Positions 10,435-20,580 of a stretch of DNA of 64,000 bases are shown here, piece by piece (positions within the stretch are counted from its first letter, which is position 1; each line of letters opens with the position of its first letter). The DNA is from Lepas anatifera (lineage: Eukaryota > Arthropoda > Thecostraca > Lepadidae), in assembly GCA_034440635.1 (NCBI GenBank), contig JAOTON010001583.1, forward strand, positions 1,426,001-1,490,000, in the 5' to 3' direction. Under the pieces are notes generated by a model. That model worked only from the letters and a program-made list of their open reading frames with translations, was not told the DNA's origin and did no database searches. The translations under genes and the position numbers were made by a program.

Positions 10435-12552
10435 CTAGTCACCTGTGGACGTCAGGCCCATCGGGGCCCTCAGGAACTTGAACCGCCCAAAGGGAGTAAT
10501 GAAAACGGTGAAGCGCTGGCTGTCCTCCTCAAGGGGCAGCTGCCAGTAACCACTTTTGGCATCCAGTGTGGCAAAATACTTAGCGCCAGTAGGAACGTGG
10601 GTGACCACTTCCTTAGGCGTCGGCAACGGGTGAAGAGGTCGCTGTACGAACTCATTCAACTTCGTGAGGTCAACGCAGATCCTCACACTCCCATCAGACT
10701 TGGGAACGAGCGACATCGGGTGGCACCAGTCAGAGGGCTCATCGCCTAGTGGTGCTATGATGCGTTGTTGCACCATATTGTCGAGCTGTAGTTTGACGTT
10801 ATCACGCCAGGCGTAGGGAACTGGCCTTCCTCCACGCACAGCAAATGGCTTAGCATCCTCTCTGATGTGGATGACCATGGGCGGGCCCACCATGGGTTTC
10901 AGGGAATCATCGGCATCCGAAGTGAAGACGTCTTGGTACTCATCCAAGAGGCGTTGCCGCAGGCTCTCCGGCCCTGACGTCAGCCGAGATGCACTCACAG
11001 GAGATACGTTACTCTGAAAGGTCTCAGACTGAGATTTTCCGGGAACTGGTTCTGGGTAATGCTGTCGAAGGATGTGGAGCTCCTTCGCCGTATACCACGC
11101 CAGCAGGAGCCCTCTTGATTCATCGAAGACGTGCATCGTTGTGGTTGCTGCTTTGTCGTACAGGCGCACAGTGGCCTGAAATGTTCCGATGCAGTGCATT
11201 GGTTGTCCGTTTGCAGCTGAAACTTCCATTTTTGGAGGTCTTTTGAGCTGCTCACAGCGTACACCAAGTCTGCGAGCGGTGTCGACGCCGATCACGTTGA
11301 TCTCGGCTCCCGAGTCTGGGCAGGCATCGACAGTGCCGAGGCAGACTCCTGAAGAGTCGAACATCTCAACAGCTATTCTTGGAGCCCGCAGTGTGTGTTG
11401 TAGGCTGTTAACAACTATCCGTGGCACGGAAGTTTGAAATCGTAGCCGGTTTGGCGAATTTCGAGGCGGTTCCTCTCCAGAAACTTCCGGCCTTTTCGCA
11501 TGCTTCTTCTTGCAAACCTTCGACAAGTGACCCACATTGCCACAGGTGAAGCAAGTCTGATTTGCAGCCCGACAGTTGTTCCTCGAATGGCCGGTCCGAC
11601 CGCAGCGATTGCAGGACTGCTCTGGACCTCCAAGTGGGGGGCTGCTGGTACCGCGCTCACGGCGCCGATACATGCTGCAGACTGCTTGCACCGCCATTGC
11701 CATATTTTGAAGGGCTTCGTCGTTAGCGCGGGCAGATTCCTCTGAACGGCAGATATCTACTGCCATTAGGAGTGGTGGGAAAGGGCGGCAAGCCAGGAGC
11801 TTGCGCCGTGTCTCTTGATCCCGTATCCCAGACATGATCCGGGTAGTTAATCTCTGGTCCACGCAGTCTTCGCAGAGCTCAGCGTCGGCGGCCAATTCCT
11901 TCAGAGCAATAAGGAATGAATCGAAGGGCTCACCCTTTTCTTGAATGCGCTCTTCAAATCTCACGCGATCGACAGCGACGCTGCGCTGTTGGCGCAGGTA
12001 AGCTTCGATTTTGTTGAGGGAACTTTCCATGTCATCTTCTGGATTCAGTCCCACGGCGTGTTGGCATGCTGCTTTCATATCTTCTGTGAAAGAAGCGCGT
12101 AAGTAGGCCAGCTGGTCTTCCCGTGGGAGGTAGCAAATGCTACTTAACCGGTAGAAATCCTGCCATGAGGCTCTCCACACCCGGAAGTCCCGTAGATTGG
12201 CTGATGACGACAGCTTTTCCGGAGGCACCGCCGGTGGGCGTTTAGTTGGCGTAGGGAGAGGCGTAACCGGTGGTACCGAGGCAATCATGTGACGATTGTC
12301 CGCCTCCGAGAAGACCGGCTCGGCGGTGGCTTCTGCCCTTGAAAGCGTTTCTGGCGAGTCATCAGCCTTCAAAGGACGCTGAGCATCTATAACTGGGCCG
12401 AGTTTCAGCATCTCTTGTTTCAGCATGTTCACGTCTTCATGATGCTGTTGGTGTTGTAGCTGAAGCTGCTGTTGTAGGAGTGCCACCCACGGTGGAGGAG
12501 TATCGGCGTCCTCGTCTGCTGCCATTTCTCGACCGGAGCGCAGTCTGGGCAT
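10435..12552 (-). pseudogene. Ty3/gypsy gag, protease and start of reverse transcriptase
   Basis: The frame of 705 codons begins at the ATG at 12552, 48 bases inside the internal region. In order it has a Gln/His-rich coiled-coil start, a retrotransposon gag core (about residues 130-270), two CCHC zinc knuckles (CNRCGRTGHSRNNC and CFTCGNVGHLSKVC) and protease DSGAEINVIG. The first reverse transcriptase blocks follow (CHPMSLVPKSDGSVRICVD, FATLDAKSGYWQLPL, FLRAPMGL). The polyprotein is stopped by a TAG at 10435-10437, after which the same frame stays open. Gag and Pol are fused, as in many single-frame Ty3/gypsy elements. Confidence 0.9.
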
Positions 12553-12581
12553 GCGTTTTGCATATAACGAGGTTCAGAATT

Positions 12582-12599
12582 TGGAAGCAGGCTGCGCCA
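12582..12599 (-). promoter_or_regulatory. Primer-binding site of the Ty3/gypsy element
   Basis: Immediately inside the 5' LTR (minus strand) the sequence is TGGCGCAGCCTGCTTCC. It starts with TGG, as expected for pairing with a tRNA 3' CCA end. The tRNA type is not identified. Confidence 0.7.
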
Positions 12600-12966
12600 T
12601 GTTAGGACTGCATGTCCGCATACCGCTATAGAAAATATTGCTAGCTCCGGCGTTATATTTTCTTAGGCAGCAAAATACAAGAAAACAGCACAATGCGAGG
12701 GGCGTACTCCGGCTCCGGTATCAATCTCTTCGGCACCTATTACGGCTGGTACCACGCCACTAACACTCTACTGGTACCGTGTCGTGTCCTATTCGGCACC
12801 TATCCAGGCTGGTGCCACGCCTCCGCACCCCACCGGCCTCCGACCCAAACTGCCCGGCACGTCCCCGCCCCGCGCCTCGCCAGGCGCGGCGAGGTCAGGT
12901 CACACAGCCGCCGGCTATGGGGACGTCACGGCTAGAGGTGCCAAGCCGCTGTACCGGAACACACCA
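12600..12966 (-). repeat. Ty3/gypsy 5' LTR
   Basis: 367 bp, the partner of 7870-8236. Its plus-strand right end is followed by CTTCC (12967-12971), the target duplication. Confidence 0.95.
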
Positions 12967-12971
12967 CTTCC

Positions 12972-13197
12972 CACTCAGCAGACGAGGCAAAAGTGGACCT
13001 CCCTACGACAGAATCCAGAGATCGGTGACGTCGTTGTGCTGGTGGATGATGACCTACCAAGATCCTCGTGGCCGCTTGGTATTATCACAGACATACATCC
13101 TTCTCGCGACGGACTAGTGAGGAAGGTCTCCGTGCGCACCAGGGGGAACGTTTATGCGAGACCTGTGCACAAACTGATCCCCCTGTTATCACAGTGA
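12972..13197 (+). pseudogene. BEL/Pao displaced fragment (C-terminal domain, end)
   Basis: The last 75 codons of the BEL/Pao polyprotein contain the DUF5641 blocks RQKW, IGDVVVLVDDDLPRSSWPLG, HPSRDGLVRKVSVRT and RPVHKLIPL, ending at TGA (13195-13197). It follows the duplicated CTTCC and is in phase with the piece at 7744-7869, so removal of the Ty3/gypsy element would leave the frame open across this point. Confidence 0.9.
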
Positions 13198-13419
13198 TGT
13201 GAGATGGCTGCCGACGTTTAGCGCAAAGACCGCCATACTGCGATAAATTGGCATACAAGAAGCACAGACAGATTCATTTAGTGATTTTGAGGCATTTTTG
13301 TGAACTAAGGTTTGTGACTGAAGTTACCAACTGAGGTTTTGACGACCTACCTGTCGAGAGGTTGGACTAATGACTGTGTGAAAGGTCCTGAAATAGGTTT
13401 CAGGGTTTATAGGGAGCCA

Positions 13420-13927
13420 TGTAGCAATGCTGTGCCAGATATTGCGAGGCAATGCATAGGATAAGTCTGGTAAATTTGATAAATTTAAGGGAGCCATGTA
13501 ATGGCGGTCAAATAGCCTTTGCTCGCCAGTGTTTGACTGAGTTGTGTTTCCACAGGATCTCTATGATATGAACTGTTGAAGTCATGATGTTCCGTTAATG
13601 ATGCTTACATGAATATTGGCAATATCTTCTGAGCCTCCGATCACAGATACTCAAGCCTAACGAAGCTGGAATAAAGTAGGTACCAATTACGCGTCGTGCT
13701 TGCATATTGCACTGTTCTCAACATGTGATGTACTCGGGCGAACTGTATAAACGCGCGTGTTTCCGTTAACCAGGTTTATGACTGCTCGTCTCTCCTTTCT
13801 CAGAATTCCCGAACACATCGTTTTCGTTGTTACTTATAAAGTTCGTTTTTGGCAGGTTTTACGTGAAAATAAACGGCAACTGCACCAACTCCTTTTCTTT
13901 GAATGTGACGCTGTAGAAGCCGTCACA
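13420..13927 (+). repeat. BEL/Pao 3' LTR (start uncertain)
   Basis: The end at 13927 is fixed by the match to 1-58. The start is either 13420 or 13497: both follow a purine-rich AGGGAGCCA and begin TGTA, and the two stretches look like a small duplication. An AATAAA at 13868-13873 is the likely polyadenylation signal. The preceding 13198-13419 is untranslated BEL sequence. Confidence 0.65.
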
Positions 13928-14505
13928 TGTTGTTTTAACTTTTACAATTGTGTTTAGTGTGAATGTGCCCCTCGGTCAGAGACGCAGCCAAAGGGATGCA
14001 GGGGAACGTGCCCCTCATTGGTTCCCAGGCATTGGCGGATCTAGAAGCAACTTTTTGGGGGGGGCCAAACCACCCGTTTGGGTGGGCCAAATCGGGAAAA
14101 AATCGCGAAACTTTCCATAATAGAACTTAACGAAACGGGACATTCCCCTAAAGAGCCCCTAGATCTACTCTGGGGGCTTTAGGCCAACTCAGGGCCTCGA
14201 ACCAGTTCAGACGTTCAGCTTGGAAGGAAATTGAGTGCCTATGTGAAGCAGCCTATGAAACCCCAGAGGTGCCCTAGTTTTTCCGGCAGCAGGATTCGGC
14301 CAGACAGACTGAGACACTCCTCAGCGTTTCCCTGGCGACGTTTTTTTAAGCTAACAAAAGTGCACCTTTTCCTCGAAAGTGCCCCTCCATGGTGTTGTAT
14401 CCCCCCATACTGAGGCTCTGGCTGCGCCCCTGCACAAGTTTCCGGGTTATGTTAGGGACATGAACGCAGGGTAGCAACTGGCCCAAATCAAACAACTATT
14501 GGTTT
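13928..14505. repeat. Dispersed repeat, inverted partner of 22940-23525
   Basis: Starting right after the BEL LTR, about 580 bases match the reverse complement of 22940-23525 with small differences. Inside is an old unit with ends resembling CAGGGGCGCAGCCAGAG (about 13977-14432), a hAT-like terminus. No gene is seen. Confidence 0.75.
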
Positions 14506-15010
14506 TAGAACCAAATTTTGTTGTGAGCAGGAACTTCGAGATTATATAGCTAACGCCACTTTTTTCCGTTGTGGTAACGCTTATCGTTGCTCGCTTACAG
14601 GGGTGCAGCCAGAGCTTTGGTATGGGGGGCACGCCAACTTTGAGGGGCACCCCGGGAAAAAGGGCTCTTTCTAACGTTACCTAAAAAACTTACTACATCT
14701 TTGTTTTTATCATTTTTGGGCATCTTTGGTTCAATAAAAATGCAAATAAATCATTGACGGAGAATGAAAACTCGATTAAAATCGAAAAAGGAAAAACATC
14801 ACCCAAAAGGTCATGGAAGTGGCCAAAACACAACTATTTTGCATATATTTCAGTGCAAATCAGCTAACTCATGCAAGTACTTAACATCAGAGAAATCAGC
14901 GGAGCATGTGATAACTGTTACCATGTGCAGCTTAAGGCATATTGGAGTCGAAAATGCATTTTTATGCCCACTGGTTGTGTCGTGACGAGTGAGCCTTGGC
15001 TGAACGCAGA

Positions 15011-16708
15011 TTAACACGCGCATTGACGGGGGTCTGAGCCACCTTCGCTTTGACGGGGGAGGGGCGGGTACCCGCCCCCCCCTAAGATCTCGAGAACCAC
15101 GGTAGGTAGCGAAAAACGGTAAACGGCGTTGGGTCGCCCATCTACTTCTCCATCGAAAATATCTGAACCATTTTTTTGTCAGGCCACATTTAAGGTCACG
15201 AGAGGTCAAAAGATGCCGTCGTAGGGATAACATGTAAATTAACACGCGCATTGACGGGGGTCTGAGCCACCTTCGCATTGACGGGGGGCGGGTACCAGCC
15301 CCCCCTAAGATCTCGAGAACCACGGTAGGTAGCGAAAAACGGTAAACGGCGTTAGGCTGCCCATCCACTTCTCCATCGAAAACAATTGAACCATTTTTTT
15401 GTCAGGTCACATTTAAGGTCACGAGAGGTCAAAACATGCCCGTCATAGGGATAACATGTAAATTCAGTTTTTCGGCCATTACATCTGAACAAGTAAAGAT
15501 AGAGCAAAACGACTTAAACTATATGAATCCTCTTAGCAAGCCGAATCGAATGATATATAATTTGACCTTGCTAGGTCAAATCAAGGATTTGACCTGACCT
15601 GAGGTCAGGTCAGGGTCAAATTATATAAAATGCATATCATTAGAATCGCAAAGCCTAGGCGAGTCTAATGCAGCTAAAATAAATGCTCTATCACCATCCG
15701 TTACTGAGTTATTCCGTAAAAACCATTTTTCCCATATATTTCCAATGGAGAGGTCATGCCTCGTACCTGACCTTAGGTCATTGATATCAAAAATACCGGA
15801 ACATATTTTAGAGAACTCGGTGGGGCCATTATGTGATATGAGTTTCAATCGGATAAGTTCACCCTCTTCCGACTTATGCTATCTTAAACTTTTTTGAGGT
15901 CGGGTCACTTGACCTGTACTGGTGCCCTGACCTGAGATGACCTAACCTTAAAATTTTCACAGAAGTTGTAAAAATGATGAGGGAAAAGGTATACCAAGTA
16001 CGGCGGCGCTACGCGCCGCCGTTTTTCTACTATTTCCGAAAAACCCGAGGGGGCGGGTACCCGCCCCCCGTCAATGCGCGTGTTAAGTTTTTCGGCCATT
16101 ACATCTGAACAAGTAAAGATAGAGCAAAACTACTCAAAATATATGAATCCTCTGAGCAAGCCAAATCGAATGATATATAATTTGACCTTGCTAGGTCAAA
16201 TCAAGGATTTGACCTGACCTGAGGTCAGGTCAAGGTCAAATTATATAAAATGCATATCATTAGAACTGCAAAGCCTAGGCGAGTCTAATGCAGCTAAAAT
16301 AAATGCTCTATCACCATCCGTTGATGAGTTATTCCGTAAAAACCATTTTTCCCATGTATTTCCAATGGAGAGGTCATGCCTCGTACCTGACCTTAGGCCA
16401 TCGATATAAAAAATACCGGAACAAATTTTTAGAGAACTCGGTGGGGTCATTATGTGATATGAGTTTCAATCAGATAAGTTCACCCTGTTCCGACTTATGC
16501 TATCTTAAACTTTTTTTGAGGTCGGGTCACTTGACCTGTACTGGTGACCTGACCTGAGATGACCTAACCTTAAAACTTTCACAGCAGTTGTAAAAATGAT
16601 GAAGGAAAAGGTATGCCAAGGACGGCGGCGCTACGCGCCGCCGTTTTTCTGCTATCTTCGAAAAACCCGAGGGGGGCGGGTACCCGCCCCCGTCAATACG
16701 CGTGTTAA
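15011..16708. mobile_element. TTAA hairpin element, family A, outer copy
   Basis: Bounded by TTAA (15011-15014 and 16705-16708) with the CACGCGCATTGACGGGGG termini. It is split by another family A copy at an internal TTAA (15239-15242, repeated at 16083-16086), after which its sequence resumes at AGTTTTTCGGCC. Its own AGGTCA region lies at about 16180-16570. Confidence 0.85.
15239..16086. mobile_element. TTAA hairpin element, family A, inner copy
   Basis: A complete 848 bp copy is inserted within the outer copy at a TTAA that is present in the family sequence itself (compare 6095-6105 in copy 1). It has a double inverted half-site array at about 15588-15622 and a GGCGGCGCTACGCGCCGCC palindrome at about 16001-16020. 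Confidence 0.9.
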
Positions 16709-17189
16709 GTGCCTTGCCTCCCACAATCGCCGTGGGACGAGGAGTGGCATAGTGTCTTGGAAAGAACACAATTTTTCCTGCCGGAATAATTTGGGAGATA
16801 CCTTTTGAACCTTTTGAACGCGTTTATTAAGTTCCATATTCTCAAGGATCGGTCCCAGTTAAGAGTAACAAAAGGTGTAGTAAAGTAAGTAGTAAGTAAA
16901 CAAAAAGGTGAACAGGCTGGTGGTTTGGATGGGAATGGTGTGACAGGGCTGAAAATTGTGACAACTAGTTCTTCATTTAAATTAATAAGTAGAAATCCTG
17001 GTTTAGGGGACGGTGCTCTGAGCTCAGGGGTACATGCTTTTTTATCATCCCTTCCCAGAATCCACCAGTATAATAAGCAATTTATATAACCAGGGGTGCC
17101 TAGGCATCACAAGCCATTGTAGAGATTCCTCATTCCTCGTTAGCTCCGTTTTACAAGGGGAGTTTCCATTGTGTTCTTATTCCCCATCT

Positions 17190-18700
17190 ATTCACGACCA
17201 GCTCTGGGGCCCCCAAGTGTGGATCAGAGACCTCCAGAGCAGCTTCCCCCAACCCCTCCCCCCGTTGTGCCTCCAGGGAGCAGACTAGCTCAGTGACCCC
17301 GCCCCGAGATGATTGAAGTTGGCCTTGTGTTCTTATTATCTGTCTATTCAAGACCACCTCAGGGGCCACTGATGTAGATCAGGGCCCCAGAGCAGCTCAT
17401 GCTTCACCCAGGAACTAGACTAGCTCATTGGCCCCAGAGATGAGGTCATCAGACCAGCTCAATGGGCCACAGATAGGCTCATAGGGCCTTAAACCAGTTC
17501 AAGAAGACCCAGAACAGTTTAAGGCGCCAGATCACCTTAGGGGGCCTCAAGCCAACTTAACACAAGCTTAGGATACCCTCAGAACCTAAATCCGCTCTTG
17601 GGCCCCAGGTCAGCTCTTGGGGCCCCAGATCAGTTCAGGGGCCTCAAGTCAGGTCAGGGGGCAAGATCAAGTCAGGGGCACTAAATCAGCTCAGGAATCC
17701 CACACCAGCTCGGGGCCCAATCAGTTCAAAAGCCCCAGAGCTGCTCAGAGGACACTAAATCGGCCCATAGGGCACCAGATCAGCTTCGGGGACAAACAAA
17801 ATCAGATCAGTGGTCCCCGACCAGCTCGGGGCCCAGATCAGCTCGGGAATACCAGATCAAGTCAGGAAGAACTTAATCAGCTCAGGAGCCCCATACCATC
17901 TCATGGGCCCTCACCAACCCTGTGGGCCCAGCTCAGCTCAGGTCCTGGGAGCTGCTCAGGAAATCACGTAATCAACCCAGGAGGCCCGGGTCAGCTTAAA
18001 GGGCACCATATTAGCCATGGGGCACCAGACTAGCTCAGAGGGAATCAGATGGGCTCAGGAGACACACTGATGACTCAGCAGACCCCAGATCGACTCAGGG
18101 GGCATTAGTTAAGTTCAGGGGGCAGTATATCTACTCAGGGTGCACCAGATTGATCAGCTCAGGGGCAAGTTCAAGTCAGGGGCACGAAATCAGCTCAGGG
18201 ATCCCTCACCAGCTCGGGGCCCAATCAGTTCAAAAGCCCCAGAGCTTCTCAGGGGACACCAGGTCAGCTTCGGGGACAAACAATCAGATCAGTGGTCCCC
18301 GACCAGCTCGGGAATACCAGATCAAGTCAGGAGGCACTTAATCACCTCAGGATCCCCACACCATCTCAGGGGCCCTCTCAGCCTATGCGGGCCCAGCTCA
18401 GTTCAGGGCTTTAGAGCTGCTCATGAAATCACGTAAGGACGCCCAGATCAGCTTAAAAGGCACCAGACTAGCTCAGAGGGCATCAGATGAGCTCAGGAGG
18501 CACCTGATCGACTCAGGGGCATTAGTGCAGCTCAGGTGGCACCAGATTGATCCGCTCGGGGGCCCAGATCAGCTCCCAGCCCCCCAGACTATGGCAGCGG
18601 CCTAAATCAGCTCAGGGAGCAACATAACAGCTCAGGGGACACAAGAAGGGTTCAGGGCCCACCAAACCAGCTCAGGGGGGCACCAGACCATCTAAGGAGA
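17190..18700. repeat. Degenerate minisatellite, about 20 bp unit
   Basis: Loosely repeated units resemble GATCAGCTCAGGGGGCACCA, with variable length and many substitutions. They read in one direction. The open frames across it are artefacts of the repeat. The stretch 16709-17189 just before it shows no gene. Confidence 0.85.
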
Positions 18701-20160
18701 CATCGATAATGGAACCATACGTTTATTACAACAACAAACAAGCACATATATACGTGCGCAACCGCAATACGCACACAATGGGGAGGGCATTAAAAAGCCA
18801 CAAAAGGGAACACTTTCGTCGTAGACGTTACGGAGGTAAAGAGCGATTTAGTACCATGATTATCATCACCCGACCTCACTCATCTCCCGACCAGCTGCTG
18901 AGGGTGACAATGGCAGGTCATCAGGAGTCATGACATCGTGCAGGCGGCAGGAATACGTGCATTTCACCGCCAGCCCGAGGAAGGGATTTAGCAGGAACTG
19001 TGCGGGACCGCCGCATCCAGATATATCCCGGGAGCAGGGAGTAAATAAAATAAAATAACGTAAAAAAGTGAAGTGAAAGAATGCAAAAAAAAAATCAGTA
19101 GTGTTGTGCGAGTGAAATATGTGCCCTGCCGTAGTCGCAGAACTCTTGTGCGTGTTTCTTAGTAATGCCGAGCAGAGTCGTAGTGGATGCCACCGAGACA
19201 TCGGCCGGCGCGCGCCCGGTCGAGAGGTGTAGAACGAATGGGGGGGCGGGGTTCGGGGAGCGGCGAGGCGGTCAGCAGCGGAGAAAGGAAGGGCCGGCGG
19301 AAGGAGGCAGGCAGGAGGCACTCATAATGTTAACAATTAACAATAACAATTATATGCATTATCACACGGTTGAATCAGGGCACAGTCCGTAACGAGAAGG
19401 AAAAGACCTCAGTGGCTCTCCCGAACTCCCGCCCGCTGGAGAGTCTGAACATGTAGCCACAGTCGCTTCCGGCCAAAACGCACTTCAATGTCGGAGCATA
19501 CGGCCTGATATGGGGGAGCCTCAGTAATCATAACAATGCAGCCAGTGGGTCATGGAGGCTGGTGACAATAATAGCTCTTCGCAGGGGCCAATATTGGGGC
19601 ACACGACATCGATCCAGCAACCATAGTGGTCAGCAGGCAGCGCGGCTCCATTCCGCAGGGTGATGGCCACCGAGATACACACACGGCTTGAGGGCTGTTC
19701 AATCATGTTAAATGGTAATAGATCAATGGTGAATTAAACAAATGCGGCAGTATTCCAGCAAGCAGGCCAGTGTGGAGGCGACTCAAGAGATCTCCCAAAA
19801 AACGGTGGATATTGACATAGCTGCGTCTGACAGCCTCAGAGAAATGTCACCCCTGCCACCACTCCCCACAACCGGCCACCATGGCTGGTGCCACCACCTC
19901 TCTGACCGGCCAAAGCGACACGTGCTGCCACCCCTAATCCGGCCACGGCACAAGTGCTGCCACCTTTCACATGGCGAGCAGGCATCAGATTGTTCGACAT
20001 TACAGACAGTCCCCATCACAGGTAGCACATTACCACGAAAATGATCGCATAATCGTCAGGAACGAGGGCAGAGAGGTACATTAAGGTTGTGCAAAATAAC
20101 ATCAGCGTTCGCCAGGTTGTGGGTCTGTGTGATTACATTCTTTTAGTAGTATTTAGATAC
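18701..20160. other. No recognisable gene within the hAT-like element
   Basis: This mixed-composition sequence between two minisatellite stretches has open frames that are short and low in complexity. None shows a domain I recognise. Confidence 0.4.
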
Positions 20161-20167
20161 TTAGTCA

Positions 20168-20580
20168 GTCAGCTTCGGGAGCAGTCCACGGCCGATGTCC
20201 CCGCTTCCTTGACTTCCTCTCCCCGCCTCGACATTCGCCAGCGCCCCGATGTCGGATGCCAGCGGTCGCCCCATGATGAGTTGACGCAGCGTGGTGACAC
20301 CTCAGTGTCAGAGCTCCAGTAGCCAGGAGAACGGCACCAGCTGCACGCTCCCAGTACGCCACATGTCTGCCTCTCTTGGTCGGTCAGCTTCGGGAGCAGT
20401 CCTTGGCCGATGTCCCCGCCGACTCGACTTCCTCTCCCCACCCCGAAATTCGCCAGCACCCTGGTGCCGGGTGCCAGCAGTCGCCCTATGATGAGTTGAC
20501 GCAGTGTGGTGGCACCACAGCGTCAGCGCTCCAGCAGCCGGGACAACGGTACCAGCTACACGCCCCCAGCACGCCGCAAT
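20168..20580. repeat. Tandem duplication, about 214 bp period
   Basis: The stretch beginning GTCAGCTTCGGGAGCAGTCC at 20168 recurs at 20382 with the same order of blocks (CCGATGTCCCCGCC, ATGATGAGTTGACGCAG, GCTCCAG) and roughly one difference in eight bases. Confidence 0.8.

Larger units (their letters stand above)
7870..12966 (-). mobile_element. Ty3/gypsy LTR retrotransposon
   Basis: A 5097 bp element with two 367 bp LTRs (7870-8236 and 12600-12966) is flanked by the target duplication CTTCC (7865-7869 and 12967-12971). Genes read on the minus strand in Ty3/gypsy order: gag, protease, reverse transcriptase, RNase H, integrase. The LTRs differ at about five positions by eye, so the insertion is fairly young. 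It sits inside the BEL/Pao coding sequence. A stop codon in the reverse transcriptase and a shortened RNase H make this copy unlikely to be self-sufficient. Confidence 0.95.
1..13927 (+). mobile_element. BEL/Pao LTR retrotransposon, decayed and interrupted
   Basis: The first 58 bases match 13870-13927 at 56 of 58 positions, so the window opens in the last bases of the 5' LTR and the 3' LTR ends at 13927. Between them, in order, lie BEL/Pao-type gag, aspartic protease, reverse transcriptase, RNase H, integrase and the C-terminal domain typical of this family. The coding region carries at least three frame changes (near 930-980, 3487 and 4970) and in-frame stops at 2142-2144 and 2685-2687. It is split by insertions at 5864-7743 and 7870-12966. 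The pieces at 7744-7869 and 12972-13197 are the displaced 3' end of the same coding region. The element is a dead host for later insertions. Confidence 0.9.

Noticed and set aside
15220..15240. TAGGGATAACATG in family A, resembling the start of a homing endonuclease site
   Set aside because: Only the first part matches the known I-SceI site and no endonuclease gene is present; it is taken as chance.
16001..16030. GC-rich palindrome followed by a T run, like a bacterial intrinsic terminator
   Set aside because: It recurs inside every hairpin element in a eukaryotic context, next to transposon termini, so it is an element feature and not a transcription terminator.
17617..18436. Open frames of 98-138 codons in the minisatellite
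   Set aside because: They follow the repeat unit length and are absent where the unit changes; artefacts of tandem repeats.
18866..19321. Minus-strand frame of 151 codons
   Set aside because: No recognisable domain, low-complexity content and location inside a transposon-like region.
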